From Aradus depressus (taxonomy: Eukaryota; Arthropoda; Insecta; Hemiptera; Aradidae): a DNA stretch of 64,000 nucleotides. This document shows positions 10,441-20,589 of the stretch, one piece after another (position 1 is the first letter of the stretch; every line of letters starts with the position of its first letter). Under the pieces are notes generated by a model. It was not told where the DNA came from. It made no database searches and saw only the letters and a list, made by a program, of their open reading frames with translations. Both the position numbers and the translations under genes were made by a program. Location: assembly GCA_963662175.1 (NCBI GenBank), contig OY759216.1, positions 41,619,087 to 41,683,086 on the forward strand. Direction: 5' to 3'.

Positions 10441-11107
10441 TATTTACTTTATTATACCTATATAATATATTATAAGGAAGTATTGTAGTCGTGCGAGAAT
10501 CAGAGATCGAGTTTTCAACGGATTTTCACGTTTCAGGATCTTCTGGATACGTTTTGATAATTTTCGCGATGATGTCTGTGTAGGTGTGTGTATGTGATTG
10601 GAAAGTTGTGAGCTCTCTTCCGCAAAAGCGATTGTAGCTATAAACTTGAAATTTGGAATCAAGGGATCACATGTGCTAACTTAGAGCTTATTAGATTTTG
10701 GCCGAACTCCGTTGATAATTGAGGCTACTTTACTCCGGGGTTCAAATTCATTTTACAAGATACCGCTTTTGATTACGATCGAATCAAAAATCTTTTCAAG
10801 TAATAGTTGTAGGGAACATTGAATTAGGTACATATTTTAGATAAAATACAATTTTACACAGGTCTCTGGTTTTTGAGATACATACCGAAAACCATTTTGA
10901 AATGTAGGTTTTAAACATATATTTTTAGACGTTTCCTTGATTTACCCAAAAACAGTTAGTCCTATCGATAAATTGATTTTTACTATAAATATTTCTTATA
11001 AAATTTACAATTGCTAATAAATAAGCCCTCAGATTTGAGATAGGATCAATACGACAAAAGTTAGAGCGGCCAGAAGAATATAAACTAAATGTCTACAAGG
11101 AATATAT
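10441..11107 (+). repeat. family F repeat, copy 1 (longest)
   Basis: Landmarks in order are TATTGTAGTCGTGCGAGAATC, CGAGTTTTCAACGGATTTTC, ACGTTTCAGGATCTTCTGG, TTTTCGCGATGATGTCTG, AGCGATTGTAGCTATAAAC, CATGTGCTAACTTAGAGC, TTTACCCAAAAACAGTTAG and TAGGATCAATACGACAAAAG. The same landmarks recur in at least five other places. It is noncoding and its class is unknown. Confidence 0.7.
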
Positions 11108-11219
11108 CTAATTGTAAGTAATTTTTAAATCGTAGCAACGAAATAATCGCAAGACTCGAGGATTGTGCAAAGAGTATGAAAAATAAATCCGACTCCTTAG
11201 GGTTCCGGACATAGGGGAG

Positions 11220-11415
11220 GGAATGGAAGAAATGAACAAGCCCGTGCAACAAAGGAATTGGACCTTATTGCAAAACAGTCCTGGAGGAATGGGCGTTCTG
11301 GAAAGGAAATGCGAACAACCAGGTTGTCGACAGTCAAAAGAGTTGATTAGAGGAGCGGATAGCAAAAGAAGAACCACTACCACTGAGAAGAACCCCAGAC
11401 GACATTGAGAACAGT
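11220..11415 (+). pseudogene. non-LTR retrotransposon C-terminal fragment
   Basis: One frame reads ELDLIAKQS followed by a broken frame ending in LLTGHHSE, as in the region after RNase H in non-LTR polyproteins. Stops interrupt it. It leads directly into a 122-bp tandem array made from the next part of the same gene, the zinc knuckle. The fragment at 23130-23470 is a relative. Confidence 0.6.
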
Positions 11416-11937
11416 GCTCCTAACAGGACATCACTCAGAAACATCCAAATGGGTCCTTTTTCCGGATCATTTTTGCAGGAGATGGTGGAAGCCACTCTAC
11501 ACATCCTGGACCAATGTGAAGGTTACTCACATCTTCGGTTCCTAACAGGACATCACTCAGAAACATCCAAATGGGTCCTTGTTCCGGATCATTTTTGCAG
11601 GAGATGGTGGAAGCCACTCTACACATCCTGGACCAATGTGAAGGTTACTCACATCTTCGGTTCCTAACAGGACATCACTCAGAAACATCCAAATGGGTCC
11701 TTGTTCCGGATCATTTTTGCAGGAGATGGTGGAAGCCACTCTACACATCCTGGACCAATGTGAAGGTTACTCACATCTTCGGTTCCTAACAGGACATCAC
11801 TCAGAAACATCCAAATGGGTCCTTGTTCCGGATCATTTTTGCAGGAGATGGTGGAAGCCACGCTACACATCCTAGACCAATGTGAAGGTTACTCACATCT
11901 TCGGTTCCTAACAGGATATCACTCAGAAACATCTCTT
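11416..11937 (+). repeat. 122-bp tandem array of a retrotransposon zinc-knuckle segment
   Basis: A 122-bp unit (AACAGGACATCACTCAGAAA to ACTCACATCTTCGGTTCCT) is repeated about 4.3 times at near identity. In two frames it encodes LTGHHSETSKW..VPDHFCRR and ATLHILDQCEGYSHLRF, the halves of a C-x2-C...H-x4-C knuckle. A one-base deletion between them is shared by every unit, so the frameshift came before amplification. The short open frames on both strands repeat with the unit. Confidence 0.88.
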
Positions 11938-13002
11938 TAAAATTAGGAATTTACAATTTAAAAAAAAACTGAGTGTCATATTAATTCTACATTTGTATTG
12001 AGTACAAAGGAAAAAAAAGTTGAGCCGTTTAGCCAAAATACCTTTAACACTTTTGCTGCTACTAGTGGTGCCATCTCTTGAAATAAATTCATAATAAAAT
12101 ACGGGACATTTAACCTTAATGATAGAAAAAGCTCAATTGTATTAATATTTTTATGTCATCAGTAATCTTTTTGTTAAATACATAAAAATGCATATCCCTT
12201 ATAAATTAGTTTATTTTGTTAACATTAAATAATATTTATCTTTAATTTTAGTTTTACCACTGTTAATGGAAGTAAATGTATATATGTATAAGTAAATATA
12301 TATGTACTAAACGATGGGTTTTTCAATGAAGACTGTATCAAATACTGGAGTTGAACCTGTCCTCTTCCCAACAATTTGCAGGCTATCCCAGGGTAATTGG
12401 GTTTGGTTAGGTGATTCAGTTATATCTGAGGAGGAGAACTTCTTCAGCGTGGTTTACTTAACTCTGGAAGAGTCTCTCAAGTGTTTAGTCAAGGAAACTC
12501 AACTCCAATCTAGTCCTGATTATTTTAAGACGATACAAGAACCCTAGAACACGTCGGAAATGATGATAAATTCCATGTGTGGCGATCTAATCGTCTGGCA
12601 TCTGAAAGCTTTTCAAAAAATTAATATTTTCAATATAATATAACTATATCACAGCATCATTTCTTCATTTATTTTTTCTCTTTTCTGACGTAGAACTACG
12701 TCTTTCCCGACGGTATGGGGGGTAAAGTGCGTCACGAAAATGTGTCACACTTTCAGAGCTTATATCTCCTAAAATAATGATAAAACGAGTTTCAACCCTT
12801 CATCTTTCATCCCTTAAATAAGCTAATAATTAGGCGAAATCCCGAATGATTGTGTCTCGAAGTTAGGAGAAGAGTCGCGAATTGCCATATTTTTCTTGAA
12901 ATACTATACTAACTATTCCTTCTAGTTATTAGATAAAAGCAACACCTTCCCCACTTCTCCTGATTTCAGCTCAAGGGTTTTTTCCCAGATAAAAAAACTA
13001 AG
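11938..13002. other. stretch with one unassigned 77-codon frame
   Basis: The frame at 12314-12547 (starting MGFSMKTVSNTGVEPVLFP) has less biased composition than its surroundings, but I recognise no domain and see no convincing splice sites. The rest is AT-rich intergenic DNA. Confidence 0.4.
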
Positions 13003-13078
13003 GGCCTCTGCAGGGTTTCGAATCCGCGATCTTTAGCTCAGTAGGCAAGCACGCCACGTCTGAGCTTTCGGCACCCTC
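13003..13078 (-). repeat. SINE1 head, reverse
   Basis: On plus it reads AAGGGCCTCTGCAGGGTTTCGAATCC, then GATCTTTAGCTCAGTAGGCA and TGAGCTTTCGGCACC. The reverse complement carries a good B box (GGATTCGAAACCC). Confidence 0.65.
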
Positions 13079-13424
13079 CCATTTGAAACTTATTTTAGGG
13101 TTTTTATAAAAAGCAAGGGCGTGTGTGAGGATTGAAGTTTGTGTGTGAGGACCGCCCCTGATGAAGGGCTGAGGCAATAATATAATGTCGTTAGGGAGGG
13201 TATGTCACGAGGTTCCCATCAAGCCCTTCAAATTTCCTGCTCTTATTAGAACCTGAGGTATTAAACCCTATCCTCTATTCTCATGCTCAGATCTAGAGGG
13301 GCAACCTTCCCCATCCACGATGTATGGGTTTGTGAATTTTTTAAAGTTTTTAATGAGATATTAAGGAAACAAAATAGATAAGTTGAATTTATAATATTCT
13401 TCATTTTAGTTAGTTATTGTCTCT

Positions 13425-13505
13425 CATGGCCGGGCTTTAACTACGAGGTCATATCACCTAATACCAGTTCTTTCGACGCTCTGGTGGACATGAACCCGAA
13501 TCTCC
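13425..13505 (-). repeat. SINE1 tail fragment, reverse
   Basis: On plus it reads GGCCGGGCTTTAACTACGAG, GTCATATCACCTAATACC and CTCTGGTGGACATGAACCCG, the reverse of the SINE1 tail. Confidence 0.65.
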
Positions 13506-14545
13506 TGTGAAACTTTGTTTAGTTGCATATTTTACAATTAAAGTTTAATAATTATTATATAATAATAATTTTGCTATTTAAATCAAACTAACTTTTACTT
13601 TAAAGCACTCTATATAATCATAAATTCTATTCTTTTTGTGGGGGTGTGCCGGCCCTCGGTTGATGTTATATCACTTGTTCGCAGAGTCGTTGAGTTGTTC
13701 AGTAAAAACAAAAATCAAAATCTGTTGCTGTGGTCGGCTGGGAGCGACTGCCGGCAATCGTCTGCGACGATCGTCGATCCTCCCCAGCCCACCTTTAATT
13801 CAACTTTTGGCGCTCCTTGGCGGGAGCTCGGGATCTACGGTTTAAATTTAATTCGTATCAATATCTTAAAAATTAACTCGTGAATCATGTCAGCTCTCCC
13901 TTCCCCCGGGCAAAAATTCTATCCTAGCCTAAAAATTTCCTCCTATATCCGCATCTGTATTCTGAAACATAATGTATTATTTTGAAATATACTGCTAAAT
14001 GTATATAAGAAAAAAAGTTTTATTTTTACGGAAAAAAAAACTTGTAAACCTTAGATAGTTTTTATTAAGACAAGTAAGTGATGGACTAAAAGACATTTAG
14101 TTTAATGATCAGGTGGGGGGAGTGATAAACTGCTGTTGCTTCAACTTTTTGGATTTGTTATGGAAAAAAAAAAGTCTGAGAGTAAAGTTTTTCTAAGGAA
14201 TTAAAGGGAGGGTATTAACGGAGAGGGTTGTTTGAAGTTTGGAAAAGAGGCGGTGGGGAAAAACTTTTTACCAGGACCGCTTGACATAACTTGCTCCTAG
14301 AATATCCTTCTTTCTCCTCCTTCAGAAGCCTCCCCCCCCCTCCCTAATCAGGGAGCCTCCCCCCCTCCCTAATCAGGTTAATGAAATTGAAACTCCCAAC
14401 CATTCTACATTATTTACTGTTTTTGCATCAACAGGACCCGGGAATCATGACCGGAAAAGATTCACCGCTAACTTGAATAATGCAATTAACTAATTGGAAT
14501 CTGAAGAACTAGGTCAGCCGCTAAACAGAGTCTGAGGTCCATCTC
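13506..14545. other. stretch without recognised gene
   Basis: The zone at 13640-13830 is richer in G and C, with two overlapping short frames of no known family. CCTCCCTAATCAGGGAGCCT is directly repeated near 14335-14375. Confidence 0.45.
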
Positions 14546-14990
14546 TTTTATACTCCAGCTATGCCAAGTATAGCAGAAGTTATGAAATCGGTTTAAAATT
14601 TCATGTTTTCCGACTTCTAGATTACAAATTTTAAAAAATGTCTGTCTGTGTGTGTGTGTCCGTGTACATGATGACTCCCGATAGAAAGAATGTGTCAACA
14701 CCAAATTTTCTATGAACCCTCTAAAGACGACACCTATTGAATTTCAGCCAATTCGCCTAAAAAGGAGGGGGGGGGGGGGGGGATCAGAGCGAGGCTCAAC
14801 TCAAAAATCCTAATAACTGCAGATGAGACAAGAGAAGAGAGTTTCGACACAAATACCTTAATAACTCCTGATGTAATGAATGTATTGGAACAAAATTTAG
14901 TGTCGGGATTCAGATGCCACTACTCAATTGGGCTATGGAGGAAGAGCAAAAACGTATTCTTGCTGGGGACTTTTTTTTATTTGCTATTTT
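14546..14990 (+). repeat. family E repeat, copy 5
   Basis: It starts TACTCCAGCTATGCCAAGTATAGCAGAAGTTATG and continues with ATCGGTTTAAAATTTCATG, TGTGTGTGTGTCCG, ACTCCCGATAGAAAGAATG, GACGACACCTATTGAATTTC, a run of about 16 G (14767-14782), and TAACTCCTGATGTAATGAATG. The distal end is degraded. Confidence 0.72.
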
Positions 14991-14994
14991 ACAG

Positions 14995-15229
14995 GTTGAT
15001 TATTTTTTACATCCAAACTCGCAATGACCTTCTTTTTCTTCCTGTCCCGGTCCACGCACCAAGTCCCAATCCAGTTGGTGATGTCATCCGCGCCGATCCG
15101 CCTGATGAGTCCTCTGATCCCATGGAACCTGCTCTATCTGAAGCAGTTTCGATAGTAAAAAATAACTCACAGAAATGGGAGATTACTATTCTATGTTCAA
15201 TTATTGCTCACCTTCAAAAATTTGAGTAA
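14995..15229 (+). CDS. possible terminal exon, unknown gene
   Basis: A T-rich tract ending TTTTACAG (to 14994) could be a splice acceptor. It is followed by an open frame, read from 14996, that ends at a TAA or TGA-type stop near 15229 and codes for about 77 residues (LIIFYIQTRNDLLFLPVPV...). The segment is proline-rich (VHAPSPNPVGDVIRADPPDE) and clearly less AT-rich than its surroundings. I recognise no domain. It could equally be a chance frame, since no upstream exon is seen. Confidence 0.2.
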
Positions 15230-15654
15230 TGAAAATAACTCAACATCACAAATTTCAGGAATTGAAATGTGTAATAAAATTGAGTGAGAATTGAATTGAG
15301 AGAGGGACTGTCAAATATGTGATGTGGTAAATGTTGAAAGGAGCAGGAGTATAGAATTTAGTGTCAACACGGGTAATCCTCCCTTCAGGGAGACGAGAGG
15401 GTGCATTTAGACTGATTAAATACTCATTTTATACTCCTCTCAGAACAGACGAGCTTAATTCCACACAAGTCAATAGCTTTTGAAGGTAGAAATACCTCAA
15501 AAGGGGGAAAAACGAACATTTTAATGGAGTGAAAATGTTTGTCAGTTTAATATAACTGAAATAATTGTATATATTAGGTGTGCGAGTCGGCCTGGACTTA
15601 GATTTAATGTCCAAACAGATGGCTGCAACTGGTTCTGAGATCAATTTTGATAAC
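15230..15654. other. stretch without recognised gene
   Basis: No supported gene, RNA or repeat boundary is seen. Confidence 0.5.
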
Positions 15655-15998
15655 AAGTACAGGGGAAGTTATGTAATCGGTCAAAAATTTGATGTTGTTC
15701 TGGTTTTCCGAATCTCTCATTCCATAAATTTAAAAAAATAATAACTGTCTGTGTGTGAACACGAGAACTGTGGATAGAATGAATGTATCGACACGATATT
15801 GTATGTAAGACAACACCCATTGATTTCAAGTCAAATCGACCAAAGGGGCGTGGGTTAACACAAAAACTTTATAACTGCCGTTTTAATGGTTTTATTGACA
15901 GGACATGCCATATATTAATTCAAAAACTCATGAAGACGGCACCAATTAGTCGACCGAAGGGAAAGGAGGGTTCAGAGTGGGACTCAACTCAAAATACC
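15655..15998 (+). repeat. family E repeat, copy 6
   Basis: It contains CAGGGGAAGTTATGTAATCG, GTCAAAAATTTGATGTTG, GAACTGTGGATAGAATGAAT, GTATCGACACGATATTGTAT, CCCATTGATTTCAAGTCAAA and AACTCATGAAGACGGCACC. The second internal block repeats the GACGGCACC and GACCGAAGGG theme. Confidence 0.75.
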
Positions 15999-16109
15999 TA
16001 TGTAATTAATATTTAAAATTTTTGCAGAAATATTGTGAAACACTTGATACAAATAAATAAAACGTATGTTTTAAAAAAAATATTGTCTATTTCACAAATA
16101 ATAAATAAT

Positions 16110-16147
16110 ATGGGAGTACTTTCGGTATTGCTACCACCTTCAGCCAC
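16110..16147 (-). ncRNA. hammerhead-type motif N-left (last box base changed)
   Basis: On minus: stem I GUGG, box CUGAAGG (last A changed to G), U, stem II GGUA-GCAA-UACC, GAA, palindromic AGUACU, C, CCA. It mirrors the intact right-arm motif at 17073-17110 apart from the box change. Confidence 0.5.
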
Positions 16148-16339
16148 GACTTAACAAATACTAAATTGAAGTTCAACTAGGTAGTTTACAATCCAAACGG
16201 TAGGTAGGTATCCTTTTTCAGCCCCAACGGGGTTTTCCTATCCCTTCTGTACAGTTAATATCTGAAATATGTAAAAACATAAAAAATGATATTTCGTCCC
16301 AAATTGGGATCTTAAAAATAAAAAATTTGAAATAGTATG

Positions 16340-16688
16340 GTTAGTTTAGGTTTTATGACTCATGCCCGGGCTTTAACTACGAGGTCATATCGCCTACTAC
16401 CAGAGCGCTCTTTCGTCACTCTGGTGGACATGAGCCCGACTCTACTGTGGGAGTCCTAAATTTTGCCTACCCTAAATTTTTATTCATCTAGGGTAGGGGT
16501 CTTTAACGAGTACCTGACATCGTACAGGCTCGGGACCATCGCTTAACGTCCCATCCGAAGGACGGCGTGCTTAAGTTTATTTTAACTCCCAGATAAAATA
16601 AACTAAGGTCCTCGGTCGGGTTACGAACCCACGACCTTGAGCTCAGAAGTCAAGCACGCATATCACTGAGCTACCGGCGCCCTCAGCC
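16340..16688 (-). mobile_element. SINE1, full-length reverse copy in element N
   Basis: The complete SINE1 on minus has its head at the right end (GCCGGCGCCCTC on plus) and its tail at the left (GGTTAGTTTAGGTTTTATGAC). It is flanked by the 11-bp direct repeat GAAATAGTATG (16329-16339 and 16689-16699). It therefore inserted into the left arm of fold-back N. Confidence 0.92.
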
Positions 16689-17072
16689 GAAATAGTATGT
16701 GTTGATTAAATGCATTTATGAAGTGAATTAAAGATAACAATAATTGTTACGAAGTATATTAACAATTATTGTTAATATACTTACTCTCTCAAAAAACTGT
16801 ATATTTTATTTTATTTCATTTTTATTCATATATTAACAATTGTTATCTTTAATTCACTTCATATATGCATTTAATCTACACATACTATTTCAATTTTTTT
16901 ATTTTTAAGATCCCAATTTAGGACGAAATGTCATTTTTTATGTTTTTACATATTTCAAATATTAACTGTACAGAAAGGATAGGAAAACCCCGTTGGGGCT
17001 GAAAAAGGATACCTACCTACCGTTTGGATTGTAAACTACCTAGTTGAACTTCAATTTAGTATTTGTTAAGTC

Positions 17073-17110
17073 GTGGCTGAAGATGGTAGCAATACCGAAA
17101 GTACTCCCAT
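17073..17110 (+). ncRNA. hammerhead-type ribozyme motif N-right
   Basis: Stem I GUGG (17073-17076), box CUGAAGA, extra U, stem II GGUA-GCAA-UACC, GAA, palindromic stem III AGUACU, site C, stem I CCAU (17107-17110). Stem I pairs over four positions including one G-U. The element continues into a TAGACAATATTT...GTTTTATTT end similar to family B. Box and stems are intact apart from the family-wide extra base. Confidence 0.68.
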
Positions 17111-17182
17111 ATTATATATTATTTGTGAAATAGACAATATTTTTTAAAAAACATACGTTTTATTTATTTTTATGTAATTAAT

Positions 17183-17312
17183 GTTGGGGCTCAAGCCCTT
17201 ATATACGTCAACTATGGATTTTTAGCCCAAACGGTAAATTGGTTTTCGAGGAAGAGAGAAAACTTAATTGATTAATTCGGTGGGGAAGTACACAGCCGGT
17301 TATTCACCGGAA
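17183..17312 (+). repeat. family E repeat, copy 7 (3' end only)
   Basis: It has AAATTGGTTTTCGAGGAAGA, GAAAACTTAATTGATTAATTC and GTGGGGAAGTACACAGCCGG, the standard distal end of family E. Confidence 0.7.
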
Positions 17313-18005
17313 TACAAACAATGTGAGATGGGTGTAAAACGAAATAATGTCCCTTTTAAAAATTCCCTTTTAATTTCCCAAGTGCCCCAGACCCATTTCT
17401 GGTTGGCATCTTTTAGGCTTCCCACCACCATTTAATATTATGGAGGTTTATGTACGAGAAAAGCTATTAGTTTCATGAATTAACAATAGATTGTTAAGGA
17501 TGCAAAAACAAAACTTCTTTCAAGTGTTGAAAACGTTTCCCTAAAATATCCTGTCTTGGAATAGCTCGCAAACTCAATGGGTCGTGACTTAAATACTAAA
17601 ATAAACTCTTTCTCAGGGGAGGATGAAATTACAAAAGATTATGGAAAATTTTGAGTGGCTATGTTCGAATATCATTGAAATAAAGGTATGGAGTTTGTCC
17701 TCCTAAGGACCATGGAAAAATTTTGTCCAAATCTAAAGAAATTAGTACTTACAATTTTGTGTTTGTTGGGTAAAGTGTGTTAAGTCACTAAAACTTCGAA
17801 AACGGCTTATCAGAGTGAGCTCAGATCTATATCACAGCGCCTCTTTATAGTCTTGTGAAAATGGTGTTTGCTCCATGAAATTTGAAAGATGGTTGTATAA
17901 AACCTAGAAGTCTATAGAAAAAAATTATTTCCATCACACTTCATGTTTTTTTACACTTCTCTTTTTGTATTAACATCGCGTCGCACAAAACTTATAAATT
18001 TCACA
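17313..18005. other. stretch without recognised gene
   Basis: No gene is seen. Fragments reminiscent of family F occur after about 17765, but they are too eroded to delimit. Confidence 0.4.
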
Positions 18006-18015
18006 TATATAGTTT

Positions 18016-18236
18016 TTTTTTTTTTTTTTATATATTTTTTTTTTGGCCTTATGTACGATGCATATTAGCCATGTCAATGTGTTATGTATAATTATTTAAG
18101 ACATCCATGGCCCCGGGAGGGAGTTCTATCTACGAAATAAAACTCACTCCCGGACGGGATTCGAACCCGCAAACCATGGTGAGACCATGCGACCAAAGCC
18201 CTACGCTCTAGCCCGCACGGCCACCATGGCCCCCAG
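18016..18236 (-). mobile_element. SINE2 (tRNA-Leu/Ser-like head), copy 1
   Basis: On minus it begins GGGGGCCATGGTGGCCGTGC, with a class II tRNA-like A box (TGGCCGTGCGGGCTAGAGCG) and a B box GGGTTCGAATCCCG, and ends in a poly-A tract (T-run at 18016-18048 on plus). The 10-bp duplication TATATAGTTT lies at 18006-18015 and 18237-18246. The extended variable-arm region fits tRNA-Leu or tRNA-Ser ancestry. Confidence 0.9.
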
Positions 18237-18339
18237 TATATAGTTTATATAGTAAGAATTTTATATGTAATAAGTTTAGTGTTACCAATGTTATTGAAAT
18301 GAAGGAAAGATATTTTAGAACATCTTGTAAAATGTACAT

Positions 18340-18550
18340 AGGCCCCTAAATAAAGTGGTCTCAATTTTCGTAATTTCAGCCAAAGTTAGCAAATTTGACA
18401 TCTTCATCTCAAATTTCAAGTTGATAGCTACAATCGTTTCTTAGTTAGTGCAAAGTTTCAATCACGTACAGACATACATCATCGCCGGTCAAAACAAGTT
18501 CAGGAGACCTTGAAACGTAAAAATTCGTGAATCCCGGATTACTACATTAT
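18340..18550 (-). repeat. family F repeat, reverse fragment
   Basis: On plus it carries TTTCGTAATTTCAGCCAAAG, TCAAGTTGATAGCTACAATC, GACATACATCATCGCCGGTC and GGAGACCTTGAAACGT, the reverse of the family F landmarks. Confidence 0.65.
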
Positions 18551-18831
18551 TAAGACAGTGAACTCATATGACACTGAACTCATATGTCTTTGCGACGTAC
18601 TATTTTTTTTTTCATTAAAAAAGTAATGTAATCATGAAAAAATATCCGATTTAACTTTTCCAAAGAAAACATTGTCTAGTTAAGAAAAAAAATCGGAATC
18701 GCCAGCATTTGCTTCGATTGTTGTTTGTTCTCCAATAATTTTTAACAAAAGTGAATGGTCCATCCTTGTATATTTATATTCATTAATTAATTAATTTATG
18801 TCAGCTGTTTTTATAAAAACTTCTTCATTAT

Positions 18832-19135
18832 AGTTAGTTAGTTTAGGCTTTTACTACGAGGTCATATCGCCTATTACCAGAGCGCTCTTTCGTCACTCTG
18901 GTCTGGACATGAGACCGACTCTACTGTGGGACTCCTAAAGTTTTATTCACCTAAGGCAGAGGTCTTTAACGAATACCTGACTTCGTACAGGCTCGGGACC
19001 ATCGTTTAACGTCCCATCCGATGGACGGCGTGCTTAAGTTTATTTTACCTCCCAGATTAAATAAATTAAGGGGCTCGGCCGGGTTTCGAACACACGACCT
19101 TGAGTTCAGAAGGCACGCATACCACTGAGGCGCCT
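18832..19135 (-). mobile_element. SINE1, near full-length reverse copy
   Basis: Read on plus it starts with a TAGTTAGTTAGTTTAGGC tail and runs through GAGGTCATATCGCCTATTACC, CGTACAGGCTCGGGACCATC and a B-box region (GGGTTTCGAACAC) to GCGCC. It differs from full copies by scattered substitutions and a short deletion in the head. Confidence 0.85.
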
Positions 19136-19217
19136 TCTCTACATTTTATCTGTTTTCATAAGAAAAATAATTAATTTTAGAATATTTTAGTAATTACAAT
19201 TATATATAGGTATATAT

Positions 19218-19560
19218 GAGGGCGCCGGTAGCTCAGTGGTATGCGTGCTTGACTTCTGAGCTCAAGAACGTGGGTTCGTAACCCGACCGAGGCCCTTAGT
19301 TTATTTTATCTGGGAGGTAAAATAAACTTAAGCACGCCGTCCTTCGGATGGGACGTTAAGCGATGGTCCCGAGCCTGTACGATGTCAGGTACTCGTTAAA
19401 GACCCCTACCCTAGGGGGATAAAAATTTAGGGTAGGCAAAATTTAGAACTCCCACAGCAGAGTCGGGCTCATGTCCATCAGAGTGACGAAAGAGCGCTCT
19501 GGTAGTAGGCGATATGACCTCGTAGTTAAAAGCCCGGACATGAGTGATGAAAACCTAACC
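19218..19560 (+). mobile_element. SINE1, full-length copy with perfect target duplication
   Basis: The head starts GAGGGCGCCGGTAGCTCAG and the copy ends exactly in AAACCTAACC. The 13-bp duplication TATAGGTATATAT abuts both ends (19205-19217 and 19561-19573). It defines the family ends precisely and shows the AACC-type tail without poly-A. Confidence 0.95.
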
Positions 19561-19821
19561 TATAGGTATATATTTTTTGTTGGAGGCCACAACACCCGTT
19601 TTTATATCTAAAAATGTTATCCAAAATTAAAAGACCTGTGTCCGTGGCTTGGGTTAATGATACATTACCAAATAGCGTAACCACTGAAAATCTATTAAAT
19701 AAATTAAAAATTATCAAAAAATCGGACTTCAGAAAAAAGTGAAAAATTTATAAATAGCATGTGGTATCTAAAGCTAACAAAATACTAAATCTGAGAAATG
19801 GACCATCGGAACAATTTACTC

Positions 19822-19967
19822 CAACACAAGCTTAACCTTGGATTTTTGCAGAAATTATAAAGAAAACTTGTAAAATCTAAGGTCGGGCGACTGTCATTTA
19901 TGCCGTATAGGATAACAAAGTCGGGCGACTACAGGTTTCTGAAAAATCCAAGGTTAAGCTTGTGTTG
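19822..19967. repeat. 26-bp perfect inverted repeat
   Basis: CAACACAAGCTTAACCTTGG plus ATTTTT (19822-19847) is exactly reversed at 19942-19967. The loop of about 94 bp contains two copies of GTCGGGCGACT. This fits a small hairpin element or an inverted duplication. Confidence 0.8.
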
Positions 19968-20446
19968 CAGCAAACTGTTCTGTGGGTCCTTTTCTGCTGT
20001 TTTGTTATCTTTATATAACAAATATGCTATTATAGACTTTTCACTTGTTTTCAAATTTTTCCGAAGTTTATTTACGATTAATTTATTTATTTTATTAACA
20101 ATATTGTGTTCAATATCATCACTCTCCGACACAATGGTCTTATAGAGTTGTAGATGGTGGTTCTGTTATAAGCTGTCTATTGAGTCTCAACTGGGAGGAA
20201 ATTGATATAGATACCAAACTGATCCATATCACTTTAGTTCAGATGCCTTATAGAAACCGAACATCTATATTTAAACAGTGTTTCAATCTATTAACATGAC
20301 GTTCTGAACAAACCTTGTCACAGATGAGAAATCAAGGAACTTCTCGCCACCCATCAGATATGTTTATGTAATCATGGATAAATTCAAAAATATTAAGACC
20401 ATTCTTGAAAAATGTTTAAGCGTAGGTCGTTTTTATTAGTTACTTA
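19968..20446. other. stretch without recognised gene
   Basis: The open frames on both strands near 19929-20145 overlap and resemble no known protein. Confidence 0.45.
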
Positions 20447-20548
20447 CTGTGAGGCATGCTCGGGCTTTATCTACGGTCATATCGACTAAAGAGCGCTCTG
20501 GTGGATATGAGCCCAATCCTACTGTGGGAGTCCTAAATTTTGCCTACA
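20447..20548 (-). repeat. SINE1 tail fragment, reverse
   Basis: On plus it reads GCATGCTCGGGCTTTATCTACGG, TCATATCG, AGAGCGCTCTGGTGGATATG and GGGAGTCCTAAATTTTGCC. Confidence 0.65.
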
Positions 20549-20589
20549 TAGGAAAACAAAATATATTTATTAAAAAAAAAATATATATA

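Larger units (their letters stand above)
16011..17170. mobile_element. fold-back element family N (with SINE1 inside)
   Basis: Very long inverted arms run from about 16051 (AAATAAATAAAACGTATG) to 16339 on the left and from about 16870 to 17165 on the right, with few mismatches. They pass through ATATTGTCTATTTCAC, TGGGAGTACTTTCGGTATTG and CAGCCCCAACGGGGTTTTCC. A 12-bp direct repeat TATGTAATTAAT lies at 15999-16010 and 17171-17182 and may be the target duplication. About 40 extra bases at the left end have no counterpart on the right. The interior has a second palindrome around ACAATTATTGTTAATATAC. Each arm carries a hammerhead-type motif. Confidence 0.78.

Noticed and set aside
13147..13185. 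CCCTGATGAAGGGC as a hammerhead box
   Set aside because: The next bases (TGAGGCAATAA) give neither a stem II closure nor GAAA.
15084..15110. CTGATGAGTCC resembling a canonical hammerhead start
   Set aside because: No GAAA box or second half of stem II follows, and no stem I partner is found.
18150..18236. SINE2 head as a tRNA-Leu or tRNA-Ser gene on minus
   Set aside because: It is part of a poly-A-tailed repeat with a target duplication, and the cloverleaf is imperfect.
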